DNA from: Bacteroidota bacterium | Lineage (GTDB): Bacteria; Bacteroidota; Bacteroidia; Cytophagales; Cyclobacteriaceae | Length of the DNA stretch: 64,000 nt | NCBI GenBank assembly: GCA_016866235.1 | Contig: VGMW01000001.1 | Coordinates: 799,731-863,730 of the forward strand | Direction: 5' to 3' | Part shown: in pieces, positions 1 to 9,891 of the stretch | Numbering within the stretch: position 1 is the first letter of the stretch | How the letters are laid out: each line of letters starts with the position of its first letter | Made by a program: the position numbers and the translations under genes | The notes under the pieces: model-generated | Seen by the model: only the letters and a program-made list of their open reading frames with translations | Database searches by the model: none | Told to the model about the DNA's origin: nothing

Positions 1-1022
1 ACTCTTCCCATGATGATGTCACGGGCGGTTCCATACTGCCGCTCTTCCAAAAATCCATGATCCTTCATCCACTGATCGTTGTATACCTTGTTCAGGTAGC
101 GGGTACCATGATCAGGCAGAAGAATTACCATCGTATCACCGGCCTTCATAAATTCACGTGCATACTCCAGCGCGCCGTGCACGGCGGAGCCACTGCTCCA
201 ACCCACAAACATTCCTTCTTCCCGCGATAACCGCCGCGCCATGATTGCACCGTCTTTGTCGGTGACCTTAATGAACGAATCAATGACTCCGAAATCCACA
301 TTTTGCGGCAGGATGTCTTCTCCAAATCCCTCCGTCAGGTAAGGATAGATTTCATTTTTATCGAATACCCCGGTCTCCTTATATTTTTTAAACACGGAGC
401 CATAGGTATCAATGCCCAGGGCAAAGAGATTTGGATTTTGCTCCTTGAGAAATTTTGCTGTTCCACACATCGAGCCGCCCGTACCGACGGTCGCAACGTA
501 ATGTGTAATTTTTCCTTCTGACTGAGTCCAGATTTCAGGGCCGGTAGCGGCATAATGCGCTGCAGCATTTGATGGATTGTCGTATTGATTCGGATAAATG
601 GAGTTCGGAATTTCCTTGTTGAGTTTGCGCGCAACGGAATAATAAGATCTTGGATCATCGGGCTCTACATTGGTAGGACAGACCACCACCTCGGCACCCA
701 CTGCCTTAAGAATGTTGATCTTCTCCTGTGACTGTTTATCGGCCATGGTGAAAATGCACTTATAGCCTTTGGCTACGGCAGTCAGTGCCAGTCCCATTCC
801 TGTGTTGCCTGAAGTACCTTCTATGATGGTGCCCCCTGGTTTCAATATTCCGGCACGCTCAGCATCCTCAATCATTTTTAAGGCCATTCGGTCTTTCGTG
901 CTGTTGCCTGGATTGAAATATTCGACTTTGGCTAAGTAAGTGCCAGGCAGTCCACGGAAAATCCGGTTGAGCTTGACCATTGGGGTATTCCCGATGGTTT
1001 CAACGATGCTGTTGTATATCAT
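1..1022 (-). CDS. Cystathionine beta-synthase / cysteine synthase-type PLP enzyme, C-terminus cut off
   Basis: The ORF track misses this gene because it runs off the left edge. The complement reads from an ATG at 1022 (MIYNSIVETIGNTPMVKL) for 340 codons without a stop. The fold type II PLP signatures are clear: NPGNSTKDR with the Schiff-base lysine, EGTSGNTG, and the phosphate-binding loop GTGGSMCGTAKF. The family carries out beta-replacement on serine or O-acetylserine in cysteine or transsulfuration metabolism. The visible end (FLEERQYGTARDIIMGR) goes beyond the catalytic core, where cystathionine beta-synthases continue into a CBS-domain pair, so I favour CBS over a short CysK. The part that would decide this lies outside the window. 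It is divergent from the esterase gene at 1121. Confidence 0.85.
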   Translation of the reverse strand, partial: MIYNSIVETIGNTPMVKLNRIFRGLPGTYLAKVEYFNPGNSTKDRMALKMIEDAERAGILKPGGTIIEGTSGNTGMGLALTAVAKGYKCIFTMADKQSQEKINILKAVGAEVVVCPTNVEPDDPRSYYSVARKLNKEIPNSIYPNQYDNPSNAAAHYAATGPEIWTQSEGKITHYVATVGTGGSMCGTAKFLKEQNPNLFALGIDTYGSVFKKYKETGVFDKNEIYPYLTEGFGEDILPQNVDFGVIDSFIKVTDKDGAIMARRLSREEGMFVGWSSGSAVHGALEYAREFMKAGDTMVILLPDHGTRYLNKVYNDQWMKDHGFLEERQYGTARDIIMGR

Positions 1023-1120
1023 CCCTGTAATTTTCGGCAATTTAGCCACGATCGCCCAGATGTGTAAAAGACTGTTTCAGTGTAATCCGAATAGGCCTAA
1101 CTTTAACCAAAAGTGTTGTT

Positions 1121-2038
1121 ATGCGAAATGGTTTTATTTTTCTCTTTGTACTGCTGGCCTCAGTTACTATGTCTGCTCAACAATTGATTCCCTTATACGA
1201 TGGACCGGTTCCGGGGTCTAGGGACTGTGAAGATCAGGAATACACGGGCAAATGGAATGGCATCAACATACTGTACAAAATTTCAAAGCCTGCAGTGGCC
1301 GTCTATTTACCAGACAGAAAGAATGGTGAGCTTGTTGCTGCGGTGATCATTTGTCCTGGTGGAGGCTATGGTGTTAATGCCTGGCAACATGAAGGCAATG
1401 AGGTTGCAGAGCTTTTTCAAAAGTGGGGGATGGCGGCTTTTGTGGTTAAATACCGATTGCCTGACGATGGTTGTATGGTTGATAAAAAATATGCGCCATT
1501 ACAGGATGTACAACGCGCCTTCCAGTTGGTGCGATCCAGGGCGAAGGAGTGGGGCATCGATGAGAAAAAAGTCGGTGTGATGGGATTTTCTGCCGGAGGA
1601 CACCTTGCTTCAACAGCTGCGACACAATACCATAATCCGGTCCTGGAAAGTTTTAAGCCGGCGAACCTGCGACCTGATTTTCAGATTCTGGTTTATCCTG
1701 TGATTAGTATGCTCCCAGAAATTGGTCATCAGGGTTCAGCCGATAATCTCCTGGGTAAGGATGCGTCACGCGATTTGAAAGTCAGGTTTAGCAGTGAACG
1801 CAATGTGCCCGCTGATGCGCCGCCAGCCTTTTTGATCCATGCCTCCGATGATGAGGTGGTCAACCCGGATAACAGTATTCTGTATTACCAAAGTCTCCTC
1901 CGAAGAAAAATCAGTGCATCGATGCACCTGTATCCTAAAGGTGGACATGGTTTTGGAATGAACAACCCAACCTCCTCCGATGCCTGGATGGACAGGTTGC
2001 ACGCCTGGCTTAAAGATCAAATGGTATTGTCTAAATAG
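1121..2038 (+). CDS. Secreted alpha/beta-hydrolase, BD-FAE/acetyl-esterase type
   Basis: This 305-aa protein starts with a signal peptide (RNGFIFLFVLLASVTMSAQ) and should be periplasmic or secreted. The nucleophile elbow is GFSAGGH, the oxyanion-hole region is CPGGGYGVNAW, the acid is in ASDDEVV and the catalytic histidine in GGHGFG. That spacing is typical of the small esterases that remove acetyl or feruloyl groups from plant polysaccharides; the substrate here is not known. It ends 5 bp from the convergent GH65 gene, so a role in carbohydrate breakdown is a reasonable inference. A near-consensus -7 element (TAACTTTA) lies about 20 bp before the ATG. Confidence 0.85.
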   Translation: MRNGFIFLFVLLASVTMSAQQLIPLYDGPVPGSRDCEDQEYTGKWNGINILYKISKPAVAVYLPDRKNGELVAAVIICPGGGYGVNAWQHEGNEVAELFQKWGMAAFVVKYRLPDDGCMVDKKYAPLQDVQRAFQLVRSRAKEWGIDEKKVGVMGFSAGGHLASTAATQYHNPVLESFKPANLRPDFQILVYPVISMLPEIGHQGSADNLLGKDASRDLKVRFSSERNVPADAPPAFLIHASDDEVVNPDNSILYYQSLLRRKISASMHLYPKGGHGFGMNNPTSSDAWMDRLHAWLKDQMVLSK

Positions 2039-2043
2039 GCAAC

Positions 2044-4077
2044 CTAGCGCTGATTGCTGAAACTCTTTTTAGCCGCGTTGTCCGGACACAGAACAGTTAC
2101 TTTTTTCCAACCCAGCGGCAAGACAGTTTTTACTTGTTGCAATCCGGTATCGGTAAAGGTCAATCCGGCAAACCCGAAAATCACAGACTGTAACATGCCT
2201 CCGGCGCCGGTGGCAAAGTAGGGATTGCTTCCACCAGCTGTTTCCGAAATCACACCGAAAGGAGGCACTGCATTGGGCTTATAGCTCCTCGGAAAATATT
2301 CTGATGCCTTCTCCGTGTTTCCAAGCCGTGCGTGCAGCGTTGTTAAAATGGCCAGACCCATCGCAGGTCCATCCTTGGCATAGCGCGGCTCATAATACCT
2401 GAGGTCTTTTTCGATTTGGGTGCGGTCGGTATAAAATCCAAGTGGATAGGACAGCAGGTTAACATCGGCCTGTTTTATGGTCACGCCGTCGTAGGTGGCA
2501 TTTTCTTTTGTTGTGCCATCGGGAAATTTAAGGATAGGTATGTTTTGTGCAACATGCTCCCAATCCGGATCAGGAACGATTCCCAAAATTCTTGCTGCCT
2601 GAGAAGCGTAGCGCAATACCGTAATCGCCATAGCATTGGTAAAGGCATTGTTGTCGATGTTCTCCTGCCACTCGTTCGCTCCAATGACATTGTTGATTTC
2701 ATAACGACCAGGTCCCTTGCGCTCGACTCTACTTGCCCAAAAATCAGCTGCCTCGCGCAACACCACGAAGCCTTTATCTTTTAACCATTCTTTGTCGCCG
2801 GTTACCTGATAGTATTTCCAGAATGCCCATCCGATACAACCGGTGATGTGGTGTTGAAAGGGTCCGGTGAGTGCCCAGACCGGTGTGTCTTCATCGCCCG
2901 TACCGGAGGACTCCCATGGAAACATGGCTCCTTTATAACCATGACTGAATGCATTTCTTTTTGCTGCTTCCAGACGATTGAAGCGGTAGTCGAGGATGGA
3001 ACGCGCGAGATCAGGTTTTAGGGCAAGAAGCGGTGGATACATCCAAAGCTCGGTGTCCCAAAATACATGACCATTGTAACCTAAGCCCGACAAGCCCATG
3101 GGCGACAAACTGTATCCGGTGCCTTCCCGGACAAAACTATACAGGTGGTACAATGCAAACCGGATATCTTTTTGAGCAACAGGATCGCCTTCAACCACGA
3201 TATCGCTTTTCCACATCTCTTCCCAGTCACGATAATGCCTTTCCAGGAGTCTGTCGGTACGCTCTAAGGCTGCAAAGATGGTCAGGCGCTCAGCTTCATT
3301 CAGAGGATCCTGGTAATGTTCGGTGGAGGTAGCGGAACTCACCAGACTAAACCGATAGATTTCACCTGCCTTTAATTTCCTGTGAAACTTCGCCAGGTGC
3401 ATGTTGTAATCCCAGTCTTCGTGGATCAGATCGGGTTCCTGGCCATGGGGTTCATCAAAAATGAATCCGTTGCTGGCTGCCACAGTATGTCGGCCACTCG
3501 GACTTTTTGCCACGGAGGTTAGGAGAGGGATTAATACATGTGGCCGGTCGATTTCGGAATACAGGTTTTTCACATCGCTGAGGTGATCAGGCGCTTCGAT
3601 CACACTCATGGGTGTAATGGTTACTTCTTTTTTAGCGGTAATCTCTATTATGGTTAAGGCGGTAAACGGAAGGTGGCGCAGTGCAAGAAGACGATGTTTT
3701 ACTTCTACGGCACCGAGTGCTGTAAAGGTGGTAACCAGTTCAGCCTTTTTCATGTCCAATACCTGACGGTAATCGGAAATGTCATTCAACCCTATCCTTC
3801 TGCCGTCAACATCCAGATTCATGTTGACGTGGTTAAAGGTTTTAAGAATGTTTGATACGCGTCCACGTTGATAATAATCGTACACCCCATTCAACACGAC
3901 ATCTTTGACCTTCATGGGTTGTGGTGAGGACACAATGCCGACCATCCCATTGGCCACCGTAACACCAAAGTATTTGGAGGGATCTATGTTCTTGGCCTCC
4001 ACCTGCCATTCATCGCTCTGAGCGCTGGACTTTAAGTGGATAAGAACGAGTAAGAGGATGAGCAGGTGGTTTTTCAT
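2044..4077 (-). CDS. Secreted glycoside hydrolase family 65 protein
   Basis: The ORF opens at 4092, but the internal ATG at 4077 gives a standard signal peptide (MKNHLLILLLVLIHLKSSAQ), so I use that start (677 aa). GH65 enzymes are inverting (alpha/alpha)6-barrel glycosidases or phosphorylases acting on alpha-glucosides such as trehalose, kojibiose, maltose or glucosyl-galactosyl-hydroxylysine. The barrel signatures are visible: GHVFWDTELWMYPPLLAL, then GANEWQENIDNNAFTN, where the glutamate sits at the general-acid position. A signal peptide fits hydrolysis better than phosphorolysis, since periplasmic phosphate is limiting; that is inference. The 3' end faces the esterase gene with no recognisable terminator between them. 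Confidence 0.85.
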   Translation of the reverse strand: MKNHLLILLLVLIHLKSSAQSDEWQVEAKNIDPSKYFGVTVANGMVGIVSSPQPMKVKDVVLNGVYDYYQRGRVSNILKTFNHVNMNLDVDGRRIGLNDISDYRQVLDMKKAELVTTFTALGAVEVKHRLLALRHLPFTALTIIEITAKKEVTITPMSVIEAPDHLSDVKNLYSEIDRPHVLIPLLTSVAKSPSGRHTVAASNGFIFDEPHGQEPDLIHEDWDYNMHLAKFHRKLKAGEIYRFSLVSSATSTEHYQDPLNEAERLTIFAALERTDRLLERHYRDWEEMWKSDIVVEGDPVAQKDIRFALYHLYSFVREGTGYSLSPMGLSGLGYNGHVFWDTELWMYPPLLALKPDLARSILDYRFNRLEAAKRNAFSHGYKGAMFPWESSGTGDEDTPVWALTGPFQHHITGCIGWAFWKYYQVTGDKEWLKDKGFVVLREAADFWASRVERKGPGRYEINNVIGANEWQENIDNNAFTNAMAITVLRYASQAARILGIVPDPDWEHVAQNIPILKFPDGTTKENATYDGVTIKQADVNLLSYPLGFYTDRTQIEKDLRYYEPRYAKDGPAMGLAILTTLHARLGNTEKASEYFPRSYKPNAVPPFGVISETAGGSNPYFATGAGGMLQSVIFGFAGLTFTDTGLQQVKTVLPLGWKKVTVLCPDNAAKKSFSNQR

Positions 4078-4204
4078 AGCCGGGTGATTCAAGGATCGGC
4101 AAAATAAGTAGGCTTACGGTGCCAGTCAACGGTTCAAATTCCGTCATAAATAGGTTTTTGCATGCTGATTTGTTCGGTATCTTGAAGGACAGATTTAAAA
4201 TCCA

Positions 4205-5899
4205 ATGCCCATGAAATACGTTTTGCCTGTAATGCTGTTGTTGATTTTTGTTTCTTGTAAACCTGAATATGATGTGGTAATCAGAAATGGTAACGTTTAT
4301 GATGGTTTGGGTGGAGCCCCTCAGTCGGTCGACATAGGAATTAATGCCGACACCATCGCTTTTATTGGCGATTTGAAAGGTGGGTCTGGTAAAATCGAAA
4401 TCGATGCACAGGGAAAGGCTGTGACGCCCGGATTTATCAATATGCTGAGTTGGGCTGTGGAATCATTGATCGTGGATGGTAACGGTGAAAGCGATATTCG
4501 GCAGGGTGTAACCCTTGAAGTTTTTGGTGAAGGTATGTCGCTGGGTCCTTTGAACGATGCCATGAAGGAAGACATGCGTTCAGGCATGAAGCGCAATCCT
4601 GATTTTGCTTACGATATCGATTGGACTTCACTGGGTGAATACCTGGAGTCGCTTGAACGCCGTGGGATTTCGCCCAATGTGGCTTCTTTCGTTGGTGCCA
4701 CTTCGGTTCGTGTCCATGAACTGGGCTATGCCAACCGTCCACCTACTACCGAAGAACTGGAGCGCATGAAAAAATTGGTACGCGAAGCTATGGAGCAAGG
4801 TGCCATGGGAGTGGGTTCTTCCTTGATTTATGCACCGGCCAATTACGCATCCACACAAGAGTTAATGGAGTTGTGTAAGGAGGCAGCGCAGTATGGTGGA
4901 ATGTACATCACCCACATGCGCAGCGAAGGCAATGCCATGGAGCAGGCTGTACAAGAGACCATCGATATTGCGCGTGAGGCTGGACTGCCAGCAGAGATTT
5001 ATCACCTGAAATTCAGCGGTAAAGACAACTGGAATAAAATTGATTCGGTGGTGGCCATGATTGATCGGGTACGAAAGGCAGGCATTCGGATCACTGCCGA
5101 TATGTACACGTATCCTGCAGGTGCAACCGGACTCGATGCCTCCATGCCTCCTTGGATTCAGGAGGGTGGATTGCACCAATGGATTGCAAGAATGAAGGAC
5201 CCGGTCATTAGAAAAAAGGCGCTGCAGGAAATGCTGACGCCAACCAATAAGTGGGAAAACTTGTTAAGGTTGGCCGGTGATCCTGAAAAAGTTTTGCTGT
5301 TGGAATTTGCCAACGATTCACTGAGAAAAAATTTCACTGGTAAAACCCTGGGTGCGGTTGCTAAAATTTATGGCAAGTCTCCTGAAGAGACCGCCATGGA
5401 CCTGGTGATCACCGATAGTACCCGTGTAGGTACAGCGTACTTTTTGATGGACGAAGGAAACATCAGCCGTCAGTTTAAACTTCCCTACGTAAGTCTGGGT
5501 TCCGATGCGGCTGCGCCGGCCACCACTGAGCGATTCATGAAAGGACGGGAGCACCCCAGGGCCTATGGTAATTTTGCTCGGTTTCTGGCCAAATACGTTC
5601 GTGAGCAAAAGCTTATGGCATTGGAAGAAGGTGTTCGACGTCTGACCTCTTTGCCAGCTGAAAATTTAGGGGTTAAAAAACGCGGAAGACTGGCGGTAGG
5701 CTATTATGCCGACGTCAATGTTTTTGATCCTGCATTGGTTCAGGATCATGCCACATTTGAGAATCCTCATCAGTATAGCACGGGAATGAGCCATGTGCTG
5801 GTGAATGGGGTTCAGGTGCTCCGCGATGGTGAGCATACCGGCGCCAGACCCGGAAGGGTAGTGCGGGGTCCGGGTTACCGCGGCACCGATCAGAAATGA
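4205..5899 (+). CDS. D-aminoacylase-like amidohydrolase lipoprotein with altered metal site
   Basis: The 564-aa protein has a lipoprotein signal (LLLIFVSCKPE), so it is probably anchored in the envelope. The amidohydrolase TIM barrel resembles N-acyl-D-amino-acid deacylases: HMRSEG and YHLKFSG supply the two beta-site histidines, ADMYTYPAGATGL follows, and GSDAAAP carries the catalytic aspartate. Two expected features are changed. The usual PGFIDxHxH metal motif reads PGFINMLSW, and the GNCG segment with the zinc-ligand cysteine reads VFGEGMS. Either a mononuclear enzyme with a glutamate ligand or a different substrate is possible. The stop codon overlaps the end of the convergent NagB-LmbE gene by 10 bp. 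Family assignment is firm; substrate is not. Confidence 0.85.
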   Translation: MPMKYVLPVMLLLIFVSCKPEYDVVIRNGNVYDGLGGAPQSVDIGINADTIAFIGDLKGGSGKIEIDAQGKAVTPGFINMLSWAVESLIVDGNGESDIRQGVTLEVFGEGMSLGPLNDAMKEDMRSGMKRNPDFAYDIDWTSLGEYLESLERRGISPNVASFVGATSVRVHELGYANRPPTTEELERMKKLVREAMEQGAMGVGSSLIYAPANYASTQELMELCKEAAQYGGMYITHMRSEGNAMEQAVQETIDIAREAGLPAEIYHLKFSGKDNWNKIDSVVAMIDRVRKAGIRITADMYTYPAGATGLDASMPPWIQEGGLHQWIARMKDPVIRKKALQEMLTPTNKWENLLRLAGDPEKVLLLEFANDSLRKNFTGKTLGAVAKIYGKSPEETAMDLVITDSTRVGTAYFLMDEGNISRQFKLPYVSLGSDAAAPATTERFMKGREHPRAYGNFARFLAKYVREQKLMALEEGVRRLTSLPAENLGVKKRGRLAVGYYADVNVFDPALVQDHATFENPHQYSTGMSHVLVNGVQVLRDGEHTGARPGRVVRGPGYRGTDQK

Positions 5900-7791
5900 T
5901 AGCGTACGAAGGCCTCCATGGCCTCGTATTCAGCAAGCCCAAGTTTGTTGTACTCGTTTGCAGTAGCGTGGTTCCGATCTTCGGCGCGCTGCCAGAATTC
6001 TCTTTTATCGCTACCGGGAAATACTGCGCTGTCTTTTTGTGATTGATGTTTGAAGATTGCTCTTCGCTTGCGCATCAATTCCTCAGGACTCAGCGGTACG
6101 GCCATTTCAATTTCATCGATATCCCATTCCTGCCATGCGCCCCTGTACAACCAGAGGTAGCACTGCTTCATAAATGGTTTGTTCTTCAATCGCTGTACAG
6201 CCTGGAAAATTGCAGAAAGACAAACCCTATGGGTTCCATGTGGATCGGACAAATCACCCGCAGCATAGATCTGGTGGGGCTTTACCTTTTCAATCAGGTC
6301 AGCAATAATGTTGATGTCCTTGTCGCCCAAAGGTTTCTTCTTGACGGCGCCCGTCTCATAAAACGGCATATCCAGGAAATGAGCCTGGCTGTCAGGAATA
6401 CCTACATAGCGGCAACCTGCTTTGGCTTCACCTCGACGAATCAATCCTTTGATGGCCATTACTTCAGCACTATCTACAGCGCCGGGCTTCTTTTCCCTGA
6501 TGTCCCTGGTAACTTTTTTAAAGAATCTTTCGGCATCAGCCTTGGTTAGACCGAATGCATTGTTGAAGTCACGGACAAAATCTGCAAAGCGAATGGCGTC
6601 ATCATCGAACACCGCAATGTTGCCCGACGTCTGATAGGCTACATGGACTTCGTGGCCTTGATCGACCAGACGAATAAAGGTTCCACCCATTGAAATCACA
6701 TCGTCGTCGGGGTGGGGTGAAAATATAATTACACGCTTAGGAAACGGTTTAGCCCGCTCCGGTCTGTGGGAATCATCGGCATTGGGTTTGCCTCCTGGCC
6801 AGCCGGTAATGGTGTGCTGGAGTTCATTAAAAACCCTGATGTTCACTTTATAGGCAGATCCAAACTCGGTAACCAGATCGCTCATGCCATTTTCCATGTA
6901 ATCCTGATTGGTGAGTTTCAGGATTGGCTTTCCTGTTTTCTGACAGAGCCATACCACGGCACGGCGCCTTAGTTTATCGGTCCATGTACAGCCATCCACA
7001 AGCCATGGTGTATAGACGGCAGTGAGCTTGCTGGCAGAAGCATCGTCTAATACCGTAAGGGTATTGCTATGGTTTTGAAGGAAGGAAGAAGGGATCTGAT
7101 CGGAAACAGGACCTTCCAGTGCTTTCCGGATAATGCCAGATTTTCCTTCACCCCAGGCCATCATGATGATGCGCTTAGCCTTCAGGATGGTGCCTACGCC
7201 CATGGTGATGGCTTTTTTTGGCACATTCTCTTCTCCAAAAAAGTCACCCGATGCATCAATTCTGGTTACTTGGTCAAGGCTCACCACGCGGGTGGAGGTT
7301 TTTTCATTGCTGCCCGGTTCATTAAAACCAATGTGGCCGGTGCGTCCAATTCCCAATATCTGTAAATCCAGTCCGCCTAACTTTTGAATGCTTGATTCAT
7401 ACGCCTGACAGAATTTTTCGATCTGGTTTGCCTTCAGGGTACCATCCGGAATATGAATATTCTTTTTTGGGATGTCGATGTGGTTGAACAAATTCTCGTT
7501 CATGTAGCGCACATAGCTTTGAAGCGATTGCGGATTCATCGGGTAATACTCATCCAGATTAAAAGTGTGAACGTTTTTAAAGCTCACCTTTCCGGCCTTA
7601 TGAAGCCGAACCAACTCGCTGTAAACGCCGGTCGGTGTAGAGCCTGTAGCCAGGCCCAAAACACATGGCTTTTTTTGTTTTTCTTTTTCTTTGATCAGAT
7701 CAACCATCTCTTTGGCTACAAAAGCAGAGGCCAATGATGAATTGCTGAAGATTTTGTAAGGAATTTTTGCTGCGTGTTGATGAGAACTCAT
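5890..7791 (-). CDS. nagB: NagB-like glucosamine-6-phosphate deaminase fused to LmbE/PIG-L deacetylase
   Basis: At 633 aa this is more than twice a normal NagB (about 260 aa). Residues 1 to about 270 form the NagB domain: LATGSTPTGVYSEL, TFNLDEYYPM with the base aspartate, and GIGRTGHIGFNEPG. Residues from about 350 form a PIG-L/LmbE zinc deacetylase domain with IIFSPHPDDDVISMGGT and SDPHGTHRV. NagB turns glucosamine-6-phosphate into fructose-6-phosphate and ammonia; LmbE domains remove N-acetyl groups from sugars, so the fusion could combine deacetylation and deamination. This long architecture is known in Bacteroidota. The E. coli Asp141 position of the D-H-E triad is threonine here. No signal peptide, so cytoplasmic. 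Confidence 0.85.
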   Translation of the reverse strand: MSSHQHAAKIPYKIFSNSSLASAFVAKEMVDLIKEKEKQKKPCVLGLATGSTPTGVYSELVRLHKAGKVSFKNVHTFNLDEYYPMNPQSLQSYVRYMNENLFNHIDIPKKNIHIPDGTLKANQIEKFCQAYESSIQKLGGLDLQILGIGRTGHIGFNEPGSNEKTSTRVVSLDQVTRIDASGDFFGEENVPKKAITMGVGTILKAKRIIMMAWGEGKSGIIRKALEGPVSDQIPSSFLQNHSNTLTVLDDASASKLTAVYTPWLVDGCTWTDKLRRRAVVWLCQKTGKPILKLTNQDYMENGMSDLVTEFGSAYKVNIRVFNELQHTITGWPGGKPNADDSHRPERAKPFPKRVIIFSPHPDDDVISMGGTFIRLVDQGHEVHVAYQTSGNIAVFDDDAIRFADFVRDFNNAFGLTKADAERFFKKVTRDIREKKPGAVDSAEVMAIKGLIRRGEAKAGCRYVGIPDSQAHFLDMPFYETGAVKKKPLGDKDINIIADLIEKVKPHQIYAAGDLSDPHGTHRVCLSAIFQAVQRLKNKPFMKQCYLWLYRGAWQEWDIDEIEMAVPLSPEELMRKRRAIFKHQSQKDSAVFPGSDKREFWQRAEDRNHATANEYNKLGLAEYEAMEAFVRYHF

Positions 7792-7887
7792 GTATACCGT
7801 CGGGTTTGGAATCAGCTAAAATAGCATGTTCCGGCTTGATTTAGAAATGAATTTAAACAGGAGGGATGTAGTAATTCATCGCGGCAG

Positions 7888-9891
7888 TCAGACCGCCTTG
7901 AAATCATTGTAGCGGATTTCCTTTTCTCTGGCCGCATCTTCTTTTTCACGCTTGATCTTCACTTTGGCCTGTGGGCCGACCATGATGGGTACGCGCTCGA
8001 CTTCCACGTTGGCAAGTTCGAGTCCATACTGCTCTTCAGTAGAAAGGCTGTATTTTTTAATGAATCGATACCCCTGAATGATCACATTGTCGAAAGTGGA
8101 GATTTCGCTGTCAATGGAAGCAAGGGAGTGAAGAATGATGAATTTGAAGTCCGCGGACATGCTGTGCTTTCTTAGCGAGTCATAATGACTCACCAGATCT
8201 ATTTCACCGTTCTCACTCATATCGTGGAGAATCTTGTTGAAAAGAAGATTCACGCGGTGGTCGGCTTTAAAGCCCAGTTTGATGCGGACAAAAAAGCATT
8301 TTTTTGGAATGATGGTGTCCACCGAATATTTACTGGTGAACGGGCTGTCCACCGTATCGACATGAAGGAACCAGTAAACATCTGCACGTTTAGGTCTCTT
8401 TCGGAAGATGGAATAAATGATGTTGTTGTCGATCTGTCTTCGGCTATCGGCCAAAGCCATGTAAACAAGGTTGGTAGATTCCTTTGGAATGGTGGTATCG
8501 GATTGTAAATCCTGAATCAGCGGCACGTAGTGTTTGAGATCGACGAAGTCGGTATGACGTTCACGCAACTTGCGTGCTTTCATTTGAATGAACATCATCA
8601 GGAACATGATGAAGGCAACGGAGAACGCGAACCATCCACCATGGGTGAATTTGTCCAGATTAGAAATCAGAAAAGATCCTTCTACGGTTATAAAAACCAG
8701 GGCCATAAATCCGGCCCGCACCCTTGATTTTCTGGTCATACCGAAATAGAACACCAGCAAAGAGGTGGTCATGAGCATGTCAAACGTAATGGCCAAACCA
8801 TAGGCAGCCTGCATGGCATCGGATTCTTTGAACCTTAATACAACCAGGATGCTACCCAGCATCAACATCCAGTTGATGGCCGGCATGTAGATCTGACCTT
8901 TCAGTTCGCTAGGGTAGCGTACCCTAGTACTGGGCCAGAGTTTGAGTTTCATGGCCTCGTTCACCATGGTGAAAGTTCCGGAGATCAAGGCTTGGCTGGC
9001 AATAACCGTTGCCATGGTGGCAATGAGAACGCCAAACAGTTCAAATCCATTGGGTATAATGGCGAAGAAGGGGATGGTGTCGCCGAGTTGTTCGCCGCTG
9101 TGTTCCAACAGGTAGGCACCCTGACCAAAATAACAAAGCAGCAAACAGATTTTTACAAGCGTCCAACCCACGCGAATGTTCACCTTGCCGCAGTGACCAA
9201 GGTCGGAATACATGGCCTCTGCTCCGGTGGTACAGAGGAAAATCGCACCTAAAATCCAGAATCCTCTCGGGTATAAAGTCAGTAAGTCAATCGCATAGGA
9301 AGGGTTGAGTGCTTTGAGTACTGAGAGATTTTCAAAGAGTTTAATTCCGCCGATGGTGCCAATAAACGCAAACCACACCAGCATCACAGGTCCAAAAGTT
9401 TTGCCAACCACGCTGCTACCGAACTGCTGGAATAGGAAAAGGGCAATTAGAATTCCGATGACGATTGCGATGATGGTCTCCTGTTCAATTCCAGGTGAGA
9501 TGGACCTCAATCCTTCGATCGCCGATGTAACGCTGATGGCGGGCGTGATGAATCCATCGGCGATCAGCGTACAACATCCAATGATGGCGGGAAATATGAC
9601 CCAGCCTGCCTTATAACGTCTGACCAGGGCATACAAGGCAAATATTCCACCTTCCCCTTTGTTATCCGCATTGAGTGCCAGAATCACATATTTGATGGTG
9701 GTGATGATGGTCAGTGTCCAAAAGACACAGGAGAGTCCACCCAGAATTAGTTCTTCGGAAATGGTGCGGTCGCCGACAATAAATCTCAGGGTATAAATCG
9801 GTGAGGTACCGATGTCTCCGTAGATGATCCCCAGAGCAACCAATAGGCCTGCTGAGGTCAGTTTGTTCCTTTGTGCTTCCTTGTCGGACAT
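7888..9891 (-). CDS. kup: KUP-family potassium uptake protein
   Basis: A 667-aa polytopic membrane protein with about 12 hydrophobic segments in the first 430 residues and a hydrophilic C-terminal region, matching the layout and length of Kup (E. coli 622 aa). The family start LGIIYGDIGTSPIYTLRF is present, and ALNADNKGEGGIFALYAL follows a short way downstream. Kup transporters bring K+ in with protons. The gene stands alone, with a 96-bp gap to the NagB-LmbE gene and a 300-bp divergent region on the other side. Together with CaxA, CorA and MscS downstream it makes this part of the window rich in ion-transport genes. Confidence 0.95.
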   Translation of the reverse strand: MSDKEAQRNKLTSAGLLVALGIIYGDIGTSPIYTLRFIVGDRTISEELILGGLSCVFWTLTIITTIKYVILALNADNKGEGGIFALYALVRRYKAGWVIFPAIIGCCTLIADGFITPAISVTSAIEGLRSISPGIEQETIIAIVIGILIALFLFQQFGSSVVGKTFGPVMLVWFAFIGTIGGIKLFENLSVLKALNPSYAIDLLTLYPRGFWILGAIFLCTTGAEAMYSDLGHCGKVNIRVGWTLVKICLLLCYFGQGAYLLEHSGEQLGDTIPFFAIIPNGFELFGVLIATMATVIASQALISGTFTMVNEAMKLKLWPSTRVRYPSELKGQIYMPAINWMLMLGSILVVLRFKESDAMQAAYGLAITFDMLMTTSLLVFYFGMTRKSRVRAGFMALVFITVEGSFLISNLDKFTHGGWFAFSVAFIMFLMMFIQMKARKLRERHTDFVDLKHYVPLIQDLQSDTTIPKESTNLVYMALADSRRQIDNNIIYSIFRKRPKRADVYWFLHVDTVDSPFTSKYSVDTIIPKKCFFVRIKLGFKADHRVNLLFNKILHDMSENGEIDLVSHYDSLRKHSMSADFKFIILHSLASIDSEISTFDNVIIQGYRFIKKYSLSTEEQYGLELANVEVERVPIMVGPQAKVKIKREKEDAAREKEIRYNDFKAV

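Noticed and set aside
303-658. Small ORFs on both strands at the left edge
   Set aside because: Both lie inside the clear cystathionine beta-synthase-like reading frame, which the track omitted because it is open at the window edge.
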